From: Alphaproteobacteria bacterium
GTDB taxonomy: Bacteria; Pseudomonadota; Alphaproteobacteria; Caulobacterales; Maricaulaceae
NCBI GenBank assembly: GCA_016124665.1
Contig: WGNH01000005.1
Coordinates: forward strand, 62,001 to 126,000
Length of the DNA: 64,000 bases
Direction of reading: 5' to 3'
The notes under the pieces are model-generated. The model had not been told where the DNA came from, did no database searches, and worked only from the letters and a program-made list of their open reading frames with translations. Both the position numbers and the translations under genes were made by a program. Below, piece after piece: positions 39,231 to 48,313 of this stretch; position 1 is the stretch's first letter; each line of letters starts with the position of its first letter.

Positions 39231-39350
39231 GTCTTCCCTCCCCGGAATATCCGTACGCATTATAGGGTCTGATCGCATGGCTTGCCCAGCGGCGTAGTGC
39301 CGCGCATGCCATACTATCCACAAGCCGATTCCGGAGGCAATGTGCCCGCC

Positions 39351-40052
39351 ATGGAAGCCTTGGCTCAAATCAGTTTTCTCGGCGGTCTGATCGCGGGGCT
39401 GGCGAGCAGCCTGCATTGTGCCGGTATGTGCGGCGGCATTGCCTCGGGCCTGATGTTCTCGTTGTCGCCGGACCAGAGCCCGGCGGCGCGGCTGGGCGTG
39501 CTGATGACGGCACAGACCGGGCGCATGCTGGGCTATGTGCTGGCCGGCGCGGCGGTCGGGCTGGCCGGGACAGGACTCTATTCGGTGATGGATTTTTCGG
39601 CCGCACAGGCGGTGTTCCGCTGGGGCGCGGCGATGATGCTGGTCTGGATCGGCCTGTCGCTGACCGGTTATCTGCCGGCACCGGTGGTGCTTGACCGGGT
39701 GCTGGCCCCGGTCACCCGTCTCGTGATGCGGCCTGTGATGGCTGCCGGGCCGGTCTCGCCCTGGCTGGCCGGGCTGGCCTGGGGGGCTCTGCCCTGCGCC
39801 ATGGTCTATGCCGCCCTGCTCTATGCCATGCTGGCGGGCAGCGCCCTGCAGGGCGCTCTTGTGATGCTGGGCTTTGGCCTCGGCACCTTGCCGTCGGTGA
39901 CCGGTGCCGCGCTGAGTATAGGCGCTCTGGAGCATCTCGGCCGCAAGCCCGGCCTGCGGGTCAGTGCGGGACTTACCATCGCTGCGCTGGGTGGTCTGAT
40001 GCTGCTCATCCCGCCCGAGATGATCGCCGCGATGTGCCGGATGCCGGTTTAG
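39351..40052 (+). CDS. sulfite exporter TauE/SafE family (CcoH2-like) membrane protein
   Basis: GLIAGLASSLHCAGMCGGIASGLMF...WLAGLAWGALPCAMVYAALLYAMLAGSALQGALVMLGFGLGTLPSV. Confidence 0.88.
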   Translation: MEALAQISFLGGLIAGLASSLHCAGMCGGIASGLMFSLSPDQSPAARLGVLMTAQTGRMLGYVLAGAAVGLAGTGLYSVMDFSAAQAVFRWGAAMMLVWIGLSLTGYLPAPVVLDRVLAPVTRLVMRPVMAAGPVSPWLAGLAWGALPCAMVYAALLYAMLAGSALQGALVMLGFGLGTLPSVTGAALSIGALEHLGRKPGLRVSAGLTIAALGGLMLLIPPEMIAAMCRMPV

Positions 40053-40576
40053 CCTGCCTCCGGTCTCACAATGTCCGGACCCAGATTGCGCAGCACTTCA
40101 GACGCGTTGAAGTCATTGGCGTCATTGCCGGACGGGCTGCGGCCCATGACGATTTCGGCCACGGCTTCATAGCGCGTGCTCTCGCGATAGCGGCGGTCAT
40201 TCCAGAACGGATCATGCCAGCCATACCAGCCATAACGCGGGTGGAAATAGCGGTAATCGACATAGAAGCGCGAATAGAAGGGGTCGGCATCATAACGCCG
40301 TGTCTCTTCATCGGTGGCGCGCTGCACCACGGTGAAATGCTCATAGCCGCGTTCGCGCGTCAGCTCGGCGGCGCGGTAAAGGAGATAGGTTTCCACTGTT
40401 TCGCGGTCGGTGATGGAATTGCCGGAAAAGGTGATGCGATAGCGGTCGCGCTCAATGGCCTGCTCGCTATAGCCATAAACACTGCCACCGGCCTGTCCGG
40501 CCTGCTGATAGGGGGTGGGGGTGGCGCAGGCGGTCAAAAGGACGCCGGCGAGTATAAGCGTTGCGGTGATCCGCAT
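40049..40576 (-). CDS. CC0125/CC1285-family lipoprotein
   Basis: lipobox LLTACATPTPYQ; GYSEQAIERDRYRITFSGNSITDRETVETYLLYRAAELTRERGYEHFTVV. Confidence 0.85.
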   Translation of the reverse strand: MRITATLILAGVLLTACATPTPYQQAGQAGGSVYGYSEQAIERDRYRITFSGNSITDRETVETYLLYRAAELTRERGYEHFTVVQRATDEETRRYDADPFYSRFYVDYRYFHPRYGWYGWHDPFWNDRRYRESTRYEAVAEIVMGRSPSGNDANDFNASEVLRNLGPDIVRPEAG

Positions 40577-40711
40577 GGCGGTCTCTCCGTTTCATGTGTC
40601 CCTGCAGATTCGAGTATGGGCCTTTGCGCCGGGTTTTTCCAGTGCCTGTCATTCCGGGTTCATCGAATCCGTGGCAGGCTGGGGCCGAACAGATTTCATG
40701 AAGGAGTTTCC

Positions 40712-41050
40712 ATGTTCCGTATTCTCTCCGCCAGCGCGGCTGCCATCGCTCTCAGCGCCGCCGCTTCGGCCCTTACCCCGCAGGAAGACCTGACCGCCGC
40801 CTGCACCGAATCCGGCAATGATGCCGAACAGTGCAGCTGCGCCGCGGACTATATCGTCGAGACGCTGGACGAGAACGAGCTCGCCTTCATGATGGCGACG
40901 ATGGAAGCGGAAACCGAGGATCCGGCGGAAATCATGGCGATTGCCGCCGCCAACGGCATGGAGCTGGCCGACATCATGGTGATGGGTCAGAAAATGCAGA
41001 CCGCCGAGCCCGCCATGCGCGAAGCCTGCGGCATTGAAGAGCTTAACTGA
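40712..41050 (+). CDS. small secreted hypothetical protein
   Basis: signal peptide; CTESGNDAEQCSCAADYIVETLDENELAFM...MREACG. Confidence 0.7.
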   Translation: MFRILSASAAAIALSAAASALTPQEDLTAACTESGNDAEQCSCAADYIVETLDENELAFMMATMEAETEDPAEIMAIAAANGMELADIMVMGQKMQTAEPAMREACGIEELN

Positions 41051-42337
41051 TTAATCAAGATCATATTCCAGAATGACGGTGGGCGGCACGTCTGCAGACG
41101 TGCCGCTGCCATCCTCCGGCCACAGCGCCCAGGGCGCATTGGCAACGAAAAACACCCGGTCATCCTGTACATCCACCAGTGTCGGCTCGCCAAAATCGGC
41201 GTGATTGCGGAGGAGAATCTCCGTGTCCGCGACCCCGAGCCCGTCTGCGGACAGGTCGATCGCAATCACGGCATGCGGCGAGACGCCATTGCGCACGGCG
41301 ATCAAACGGCCTTCGCGGGTGGCGGCAAGGCCATCAATGCCGATCAGGCTTTCCGTTCCGGGGCGCACCTGCTGCGCCGAGCCGTCCGCCAGATCGACGC
41401 GCCATAATCCCAGCGCATAATCGGCGACATAGAGCGCGCCATCGGCCAGCGCTGCGCCCTGCAGACCGCCAAAGCGCGGATCTTCGGACAGGATTTCAAG
41501 CGAGCCGGACAGCGAGCTGAGCTGGTAGATGCGGTTGGCGCCGCTATCGACGGCCCAGACCATGCCGTCCCGGGTGACAAGATCAGCGATCCGGTCGGCG
41601 CCGTCCATTTCATAGCGGCGGTAAACATCGCCGGTGATCATATCCAGCGCGACGAGGGCGGTGGTGGCCGCTTCGCCCTCTTCCAGCGGGGTTTGCGGCA
41701 GGGTGCCGGTCGCCGCCCAGATGACGCGGTTCACATCATCGGAGGCGAGGCCGAAAACCGATTGCAGACCGTCTCCGGCATCGGCGAAAACCTGTGCCGC
41801 GCTGCGATCGAAGGGCTCGACCACCCAGACCTTGCGGCCCACAACGTCGGAGAGGAAAATCCGGTCGGTCTCGATCTCGACGGCGACGCCTTCAATCAGG
41901 CTGTCCGGCACAGCGACTTCAGCAGCGCGTTCGGCCTCTCCGGCAGGTCCGGAATGACGGGCCAGAAGGCCATCCAGCGCAGCGTAACGGTCCGGGTATG
42001 TTTCGCGCAGGCGGGCATCGGTTTCGCCCAGACGGGAGAGGTCGAAGGCAATGCCGGCGGCGGCTACCGCCTCGAGCGAGGCCAGCAGGAGTTCATCATC
42101 GCTACTGGCCATGCCGATCTGTGCCAGGCCCAAGAGGATGCCGGGGTGACCGGGCTGCAGAGCGCGTGCTGCGCTCAGGGACCGGCGGGCGGCCTCATAA
42201 TCCCCGGCCTCTGCGGCGCGGGCCGCTTCCATGCGCAGCGTACGCGAGGTCTCGAACGGGGCGAGCGGGTCCGGCGGCGCGTCCTGTGCAAAAGCGGCAG
42301 AGGACAAAAGGCAAAGCGCGGCAAGGGAACGGATCAT
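41051..42337 (-). CDS. secreted SMP-30/NHL-like beta-propeller protein with N-terminal TPR-like segment
   Basis: signal peptide; repeated I..VDVQDDRVFFVAN-type strands; N-terminal helical region. Confidence 0.55.
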   Translation of the reverse strand: MIRSLAALCLLSSAAFAQDAPPDPLAPFETSRTLRMEAARAAEAGDYEAARRSLSAARALQPGHPGILLGLAQIGMASSDDELLLASLEAVAAAGIAFDLSRLGETDARLRETYPDRYAALDGLLARHSGPAGEAERAAEVAVPDSLIEGVAVEIETDRIFLSDVVGRKVWVVEPFDRSAAQVFADAGDGLQSVFGLASDDVNRVIWAATGTLPQTPLEEGEAATTALVALDMITGDVYRRYEMDGADRIADLVTRDGMVWAVDSGANRIYQLSSLSGSLEILSEDPRFGGLQGAALADGALYVADYALGLWRVDLADGSAQQVRPGTESLIGIDGLAATREGRLIAVRNGVSPHAVIAIDLSADGLGVADTEILLRNHADFGEPTLVDVQDDRVFFVANAPWALWPEDGSGTSADVPPTVILEYDLD

Positions 42338-42431
42338 TCAGACACTCATCTGTTAGCGGTGGCCAATTGGACGATATTTGCGCGCGCGGCGCATCTGACA
42401 ATTTTTTGAGAAAGGTTGCCGGCCGGACAGC

Positions 42432-43667
42432 TCAGTCATTCTCCCCCAGCCGCTTGCGGCGCGCCGCCATCAGCTGCAGGCGTAACGCATTGAGGCGGAT
42501 GAAGCCCTGCGCGTCCTTCTGGTCATAGACATCGTCCTCCTCGAAGGTGACGTGTTCGAGGCTGTAGAGCGAGGCCGGCGAGTGGCGGCCGACGACATTG
42601 ACCGAGCCCTTGAACAGGCGCAGGCGGACATCGCCGGTCACGTATTTCTGCGAATGATCGATCGCCGCCTGCAGCATTTCGCGCTCGGGCGAGAACCAGA
42701 AGCCCTCATAGAGGATTTTGGCATATTTCGGCATCAGCTCGTCCTTGAGGTGCATGGCCCCGCGGTCGAGCGTGATCTGCTCGATGCCGCGATGCGCCGC
42801 CATCAGGATGGAACCGCCGGGGGTTTCATAGATGCCGCGTGATTTCATGCCGACAAAGCGGTTTTCCACCAGGTCGAGGCGGCCGATACCATGGGCGCGG
42901 CCCAGATCATTGAGGCGCTCGATCAGCGTCGCCGGAGACAGTTTTTCGCCATTCAGCGCCACCGCATCGCCTTTTTCAAACGTGATGACGATGTATTCGG
43001 CCTCGTTGGGCGCATCCTCGGGCGCGAGTGTGCGCTGGAAGGTTTCCTCGAAAGCCTGCGCCGACGGGTCTTCCAGATTCTTGCCCTCCGAGGAGGTGTG
43101 CCAGAGATTGGCATCGACCGAGAAGGGCGCTTCGCCGCGCTTGTCCTTGGGGATTTGAAGCCCGCGGCTTTCGGCATAGGCGATGAGTTTCGTGCGCGAG
43201 GTCAGATCCCATTCCCGCCAGGGCGCGATCACGTGCAGGGACGGGTCGAGGGCGGCAAAGCCCAGCTCGAAGCGGACCTGGTCATTGCCCTTGCCGGTGG
43301 CGCCATGGGCGACGGCATCGGCACCGGTCTCGTGCGCGATCTCGACGAGGCGCTTGGCGATCAGCGGGCGGGCAATGGAGGTGCCGAGCAGGTAGAGGCC
43401 TTCATAGACGGCATTGGCGCGGACCATGGGGAAGATGTAGTCGCGGGCAAATTCCTCGCGCACATCCTCGATGAAGACGTGTTCCGGCTTGACGCCTGCG
43501 GCCAGCGCTTTTTCACGCGCCGGCTCGATCTCCTCGCCCTGTCCCAGATCGGCGGTAAAGGTGACGACTTCGGCGTCATATTCTTCCTGCAGCCATTTGA
43601 CCGCGATGGAAGTGTCCAGCCCGCCCGAATAGGCCAGAACGATCCGCTTGATATCCCTGCGCGCCAT
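42432..43667 (-). CDS. argG: argininosuccinate synthase
   Basis: [40 protein letters not shown]...[14 protein letters not shown]. Confidence 0.98.
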   Translation of the reverse strand: MARRDIKRIVLAYSGGLDTSIAVKWLQEEYDAEVVTFTADLGQGEEIEPAREKALAAGVKPEHVFIEDVREEFARDYIFPMVRANAVYEGLYLLGTSIARPLIAKRLVEIAHETGADAVAHGATGKGNDQVRFELGFAALDPSLHVIAPWREWDLTSRTKLIAYAESRGLQIPKDKRGEAPFSVDANLWHTSSEGKNLEDPSAQAFEETFQRTLAPEDAPNEAEYIVITFEKGDAVALNGEKLSPATLIERLNDLGRAHGIGRLDLVENRFVGMKSRGIYETPGGSILMAAHRGIEQITLDRGAMHLKDELMPKYAKILYEGFWFSPEREMLQAAIDHSQKYVTGDVRLRLFKGSVNVVGRHSPASLYSLEHVTFEEDDVYDQKDAQGFIRLNALRLQLMAARRKRLGEND

Positions 43668-43733
43668 GCTGCGTCTCCCGAGGCTCGAATGCGGCGGAAA
43701 CTACCGCACCTGCGAAGACGCGCAACATTTCAA

Positions 43734-44441
43734 TCAGACGCCGGAATTGTCGTCACCGGCGTCCTCCGGGCTCAGGGTTTCGCGGGCCGGATCGTTTTTC
43801 CAGACATGCCAGGAATAAATGACCAGAACCAGTGTCTTGGCAATAAGCGCAGCGCCCAGCGCCAGCACGACCGGTTCGGGCGGCAGAGTGAAGGCCGCGG
43901 CCAGCCCGGCGAGGCCAATCGGCAGGAAGAGGCGGCTGGCCATGCGGTGGGTCTTGTCCCAGCTGAGATCAGAGGACAGGGTCCAGGGCGTGCGGATGCC
44001 GGCAAAGAAATTCGGCCGTGCCTTGGCGATGACCATGCCGATGAGCAACATCAGGAGCGAGATGAAAACAGCGATACCGCGGGCCATCACCTCGCCGTCC
44101 ACACCGCCGCCAAGGGCGGTCCAGGTGATCAGCCCCTGCCCGCCTGCCAGCGCCAGAACGCCGATCATCCAGCCGACAATGTAGAGCGGCTTTGACCGCC
44201 GGAGATTGCGACCGCGCGGGTCGATATTCGGGGCGATGCCCAGAAGGAAAGTGATACCGAGCAGCAGGGCCGGCAGAAACAGGAAAGCCTCGGCTTTCGA
44301 GCCTGTCCGGTTGACCTCGCCCGAGAGGCTGAAATGCACGGCGACCTCCGCCCCGGGCGGGGTGTTGATCCATCCATAGGCGGAAAAGATCACGGCAATC
44401 ACGAAGGCGAAGGCGGAAATCAGCAATCCCAGACGGATCAT
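43734..44441 (-). CDS. SdpI family membrane protein
   Basis: HFSLSGEVNRTGSKAEAFLFLPALLLG...GIRTPWTLSSDLSWDKTHRMASRLFLPIGL. Confidence 0.88.
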   Translation of the reverse strand: MIRLGLLISAFAFVIAVIFSAYGWINTPPGAEVAVHFSLSGEVNRTGSKAEAFLFLPALLLGITFLLGIAPNIDPRGRNLRRSKPLYIVGWMIGVLALAGGQGLITWTALGGGVDGEVMARGIAVFISLLMLLIGMVIAKARPNFFAGIRTPWTLSSDLSWDKTHRMASRLFLPIGLAGLAAAFTLPPEPVVLALGAALIAKTLVLVIYSWHVWKNDPARETLSPEDAGDDNSGV

Positions 44442-44710
44442 GTGTCAGTCTCCCTTTTGCCCACCAGCCCCATTAGCAAGGCAATGGCTTCTTCGGCGGC
44501 TCCGGCATTGAGCCGGTAACGGATGGTGGTGCCATGGCGTTCGGCGCGGATCAGCCCCGCCTCCCTGAGCGCGGTGAAATGGCCCGACATGGTTGGTTTG
44601 GACACGGGGAAGACGGCGGCCAGATCGCCCGCCGTCATCGGCCCGTCCCGCAGTTTTTTCAGCACCTGACGCCGGACCGGGTGGGCCAGCGCCTTGAAAA
44701 CATCGCTCAT
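44438..44710 (-). CDS. ArsR-family regulator (SdpR-like)
   Basis: VFKALAHPVRRQVLKKLRDGPMTAGDLAAVFPVSKPTMSGHFTALREAGLIRAERHGTTIRYRLN; overlaps sdpI-like gene. Confidence 0.92.
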   Translation of the reverse strand: MSDVFKALAHPVRRQVLKKLRDGPMTAGDLAAVFPVSKPTMSGHFTALREAGLIRAERHGTTIRYRLNAGAAEEAIALLMGLVGKRETDT

Positions 44711-44746
44711 GGCCGATGATTGACATGTCCCTTATTTAGCGTCAAG

Positions 44747-44756
44747 ACTAATTAGT
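44747..44756. promoter_or_regulatory. 10-bp perfect palindrome ACTAATTAGT in divergent intergenic region (candidate ArsR-type operator)
   Basis: lies between the SdpR-like gene (44710, -) and the hydrolase gene (44779, +). Confidence 0.4.
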
Positions 44757-44778
44757 GAAATTACGAAAGAGATTTGTC

Positions 44779-46188
44779 ATGCGCCAGCTCGTCCTTTTAC
44801 TCACCGTTTTCGCCCTGCCGCTTGCCGCCTGCGGCGAGGCTGCCCGCACCGGACCGGAGACGGTTCAGACCGTTGAGGCCGAGCCGGATACGGGCGTCAC
44901 GCATGACGGCGACTGGGCCGGTACGCTCAATGCCGGCGGCGCGCAATTGCGGCTGATTCTGGAGGTCCGGGGTGAGACCGCTGTCCTGATCAGCGTGGAT
45001 CAGGGCGGAGCACGCCTGCCCGTCGAGGTGACGCAGAGCGATGCGGACGGATTTGCCGGGACGATTGCCAGCGTCGGCGCGTCACTCGAGCTTGACCGGA
45101 TTGACGACACCACCCTTGCCGGCATGTTTTCTCAAGGCGGGGCCGATCTGCCTCTGACGCTGAGCCACACTGGCGCGGACAGCGCCCCGGCAGAGGCGGA
45201 AGCGGCCACCGGGACCGATCCCGTCTTCGGCCAGGATGCCGACATCCAAATCATGTCAGGAGGTGTCAGCCTGGCCGGGTCGCTCCGCCGTCCCGAGGGC
45301 GCGGGACCGTTTCCGGCCATATTGTTGCTGAACGGGTCCGGCGCGCAGGATCGCAATGCCACCGTCGCCGGACAGCCGCTTTTCGGCGTGCTGGCCGATA
45401 CGCTGGCCGCGCGCGGCATTGCCAGCCTGCGCCTGGATGACCGGGGCGTGGGCGGATCGGACGCCGTGGCGCCGGCTTCGCCCCATGATCTCGCCAATGA
45501 TGCGGCCGCCGCCATGGCGGCGCTGCGCGATCAGGAGGGGATTGCCGGACGCTGTGTGGGCGTGCTCGGTCATTCCGAGGGCGGGATGATTGCCTTTCTC
45601 GCCGCCGGCGCCGCTGACCCGGCTTTCCTCCTGTCGCTGGCAGGGATGCACATGACCATGGCACAGACGCTATATGACCAGTCCGAAGCGCTGATCCTCG
45701 CCTCCGGTGCGGGACAGGCGGCCGCGGACCAGAATCGCGCGCTCCAGGACGCAATGTTTGCCGTGATGCGCGATGAAACGATTGAGGATTATCCCGCCGC
45801 TCTGACCGAAGCCCTTACGGCGCAGGGCTTTCCGCAAGACACGGCCCGGCAACAGGGCGCGGTCTGGGGGCAGGACTATTCCATAGCCTCGCTGGATCTT
45901 GATCCCGCCGCGGCAATATCCGCCTATGACGGGCCGGTCCATGCCATCTTTGGCGAGCGGGACCTGCAGGCGCTGGCCGGGCCGCAATCGCAGGCCCTGC
46001 TTGCGGCGCGCGGTGATCTGCCGACGGAAGTGACGGTAGTCCCTGGCGTCAATCATCTCTTCCAGGAGGCGGAGACCGGCCTGCCGCAGGAATATGCCAA
46101 CGCGCCGCACGTCATGTCGCCCGGGGCGCTGAGCGCCATCGCCTATGCGGCCGAAGCACTGATCAATGAGACATGTGAGACGGAATAG
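44779..46188 (+). CDS. secreted alpha/beta hydrolase family lipoprotein
   Basis: lipobox LAACGEA; LLNGSGAQDRN...LRLDDRGVGGSD...VGVLGHSEGGMIAF. Confidence 0.88.
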   Translation: MRQLVLLLTVFALPLAACGEAARTGPETVQTVEAEPDTGVTHDGDWAGTLNAGGAQLRLILEVRGETAVLISVDQGGARLPVEVTQSDADGFAGTIASVGASLELDRIDDTTLAGMFSQGGADLPLTLSHTGADSAPAEAEAATGTDPVFGQDADIQIMSGGVSLAGSLRRPEGAGPFPAILLLNGSGAQDRNATVAGQPLFGVLADTLAARGIASLRLDDRGVGGSDAVAPASPHDLANDAAAAMAALRDQEGIAGRCVGVLGHSEGGMIAFLAAGAADPAFLLSLAGMHMTMAQTLYDQSEALILASGAGQAAADQNRALQDAMFAVMRDETIEDYPAALTEALTAQGFPQDTARQQGAVWGQDYSIASLDLDPAAAISAYDGPVHAIFGERDLQALAGPQSQALLAARGDLPTEVTVVPGVNHLFQEAETGLPQEYANAPHVMSPGALSAIAYAAEALINETCETE

Positions 46189-46311
46189 GCGAATCCTGAA
46201 CGGGTTCGATGGCCGACCGGGCGTCTTTCAATCGTGTCAGGTGAAAACTAAATCTGTTCCGGACTGACGGGCGATAGAGCGCCGATGCGCACGATATAGA
46301 CTGAATCCCTG

Positions 46312-47520
46312 CTACAGGACGTGCGGGGCTTGTTCTTCCAGTTCGGGCCAAGACATCGGATAGGGCGGGCAGGCAAAGGTCTGAGAGGGCCCGATCGCTT
46401 TACCCGCAAGAAAAGTGATACCGATCGAGGCACATTCACGAAGCGCTTCCATGCTAGAGACTCCCGTCAGAAATGTTTTGAGCTTCCTGGCGTTTGCCGC
46501 CCGGACCAGGCCGCATATCCGGCTATGCTGTATCGCGGGCAATTCATTACCAGCACTGTTCCCCGGAAGCTCCCAACCTACCAATTGCGGCTTGCAATAA
46601 TCGAGCATTGACAATTCGGTCACACCGAAGCCGAGCTTGGCCATTGCACCAGACACCAATGGCCGTAGCGAACCAAAAACATCTTCGGCCTGACTGACAG
46701 GCGTTCCCGGAGCTATACCTTCCACATAGAAAAACAGGAGTTTCCTCATGGTCTCGGATGCTTCGCGGAGCTGACTGAAATATTCCATGCGGGCATCCCG
46801 CTGGAGCATTGTCTGAAGGTGAATCGGGATGCTGAAGGCGGCCCGCCTGTGATCCGAAAACAATTTCCCCAATTCGCTGATCGTTGCCCGAAGCACGAAG
46901 AGATCATAGTCTGCCATATTCCTGCGTTCGTGCTCGCCGATGCACAATTGACGTCCCGTCAAGCGAATTCCGGTTTCCGGACATACACCCCGCGCCAGAG
47001 CCATGTTTGTTGTGACCGCCTCTCTGGTGGAATCCCAAACTGGCTCGAATATTACTTCTGCATTGCTCAAAAATCCGGGCGCAGCAGGGCTGGACAAGGT
47101 CTTCTCGCTGTTGCCGGTCAGACCCGACAGGCTTGCTCCCTGACTGGCCAGAAATGCCGTGATCTCGGACTGATCAAGCTTCAGGTGACGGCAGCTGATC
47201 TTGAGATGCTGGAATGCCGCTTCACCAATAAAAAATTCGTTGAGCTGCAAGGATACATCTTCGGCACGCTCAACTGGAGGTGGCGGGCTGGAGTCGTAGA
47301 ATACAACAATGAATCCATCCTTACATCGTAACACGACATCACGGTCGTCCATTCTCTTGCTGATAAAAAACTCGCCAATATTGAATACCTTGTTGCGGAG
47401 TGATATCCACCGGTCTCCCGCATGTTCCCTTACCATTTCCAGATTGATGAACTGTATCTGGCAAACGTCAATCTTGCCTTGGCGTATACGTTCAGTGATG
47501 GCAGGAGGAAATTCAATCAT
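46312..47520 (-). CDS. degenerate GGDEF/EAL-like protein
   Basis: N-term ...DDRDVVLRCKDGFIVVFYDSS resembles a GGDEF core without GGDEF; C-term EPVWDSTREAVTT...GMxxL-type layout resembles an EAL barrel without ExL. Confidence 0.5.
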   Translation of the reverse strand: MIEFPPAITERIRQGKIDVCQIQFINLEMVREHAGDRWISLRNKVFNIGEFFISKRMDDRDVVLRCKDGFIVVFYDSSPPPPVERAEDVSLQLNEFFIGEAAFQHLKISCRHLKLDQSEITAFLASQGASLSGLTGNSEKTLSSPAAPGFLSNAEVIFEPVWDSTREAVTTNMALARGVCPETGIRLTGRQLCIGEHERRNMADYDLFVLRATISELGKLFSDHRRAAFSIPIHLQTMLQRDARMEYFSQLREASETMRKLLFFYVEGIAPGTPVSQAEDVFGSLRPLVSGAMAKLGFGVTELSMLDYCKPQLVGWELPGNSAGNELPAIQHSRICGLVRAANARKLKTFLTGVSSMEALRECASIGITFLAGKAIGPSQTFACPPYPMSWPELEEQAPHVL

Positions 47521-47555
47521 ATATAAAATCCGGACAGTTTTACAAACGCAACGGC

Positions 47556-48152
47556 CTATTCAAACGAAAAACGCAACCAATCGATCCCGCAATTGCAAAC
47601 CTTTGCACTGCAAGCCGGAAGCGGCAGGGTGGGTATTTCAGACAACAAGAAGCCCTTGCTCGACGCTTCCCAGACCTCATTGCATGCTGTGTCGCCATCT
47701 GGTGCTATGCGGCATTCAGGCATTATCGTGTCAGGCGATATCCGGGCAGCAGATTCACGTAAAAGGAGGCACCGGAACCTCTTTTGCATATTCGAAAACA
47801 GCGCCTCAGCGTACCTGATAGCGGATCCGCCATGACCCGGCTCTATACAATCCGCGAATTTCGAACCGAGAACCATTCCTGCTCCCAGATGGAGTAAACG
47901 CTTTTTTTCGTGATCCGCCGGCAATCCCGCCTGAATGAGCTCATCGATTGTCGCCGCTTCAATGAACCATTTTGCCAGTTCATCAACGCGTTCGGGTATA
48001 AAGTGACCTGATGCTGACAAGCCAAGCGCTGTCTCTGTTGACAACGTCGAACGCAAATCCAATACGGAATTGGCTGGCAAAAGATGCCGCACATCCGGGA
48101 CGTTTTCTTTCCAGTCAATTTCTTCAAGAAACAGTTTGAGCTGTGTGCGCAT
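47556..48152 (-). CDS. hypothetical protein with C-terminal Cys motif
   Basis: ORF with ...ACNEVWEASSKGFLLSEIPTLPLPACSAKVCNCGIDW; 35 bp upstream of the EAL-like gene. Confidence 0.6.
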   Translation of the reverse strand: MRTQLKLFLEEIDWKENVPDVRHLLPANSVLDLRSTLSTETALGLSASGHFIPERVDELAKWFIEAATIDELIQAGLPADHEKKRLLHLGAGMVLGSKFADCIEPGHGGSAIRYAEALFSNMQKRFRCLLLRESAARISPDTIMPECRIAPDGDTACNEVWEASSKGFLLSEIPTLPLPACSAKVCNCGIDWLRFSFE

Positions 48153-48313
48153 GCGGCCACTCCTCCTGTCATATTTCTGTCATATATGATTGAATCAATT
48201 CTGAAGATTGCTGCTGCCAGTGACCGGCTGGTAAGGCTCTTATCGCCGAGCATACTATATCGCCCGATGTGCTGATTGCGCGGCTCAGCCCGGCCAATGG
48301 GCCGCCACCGCCG

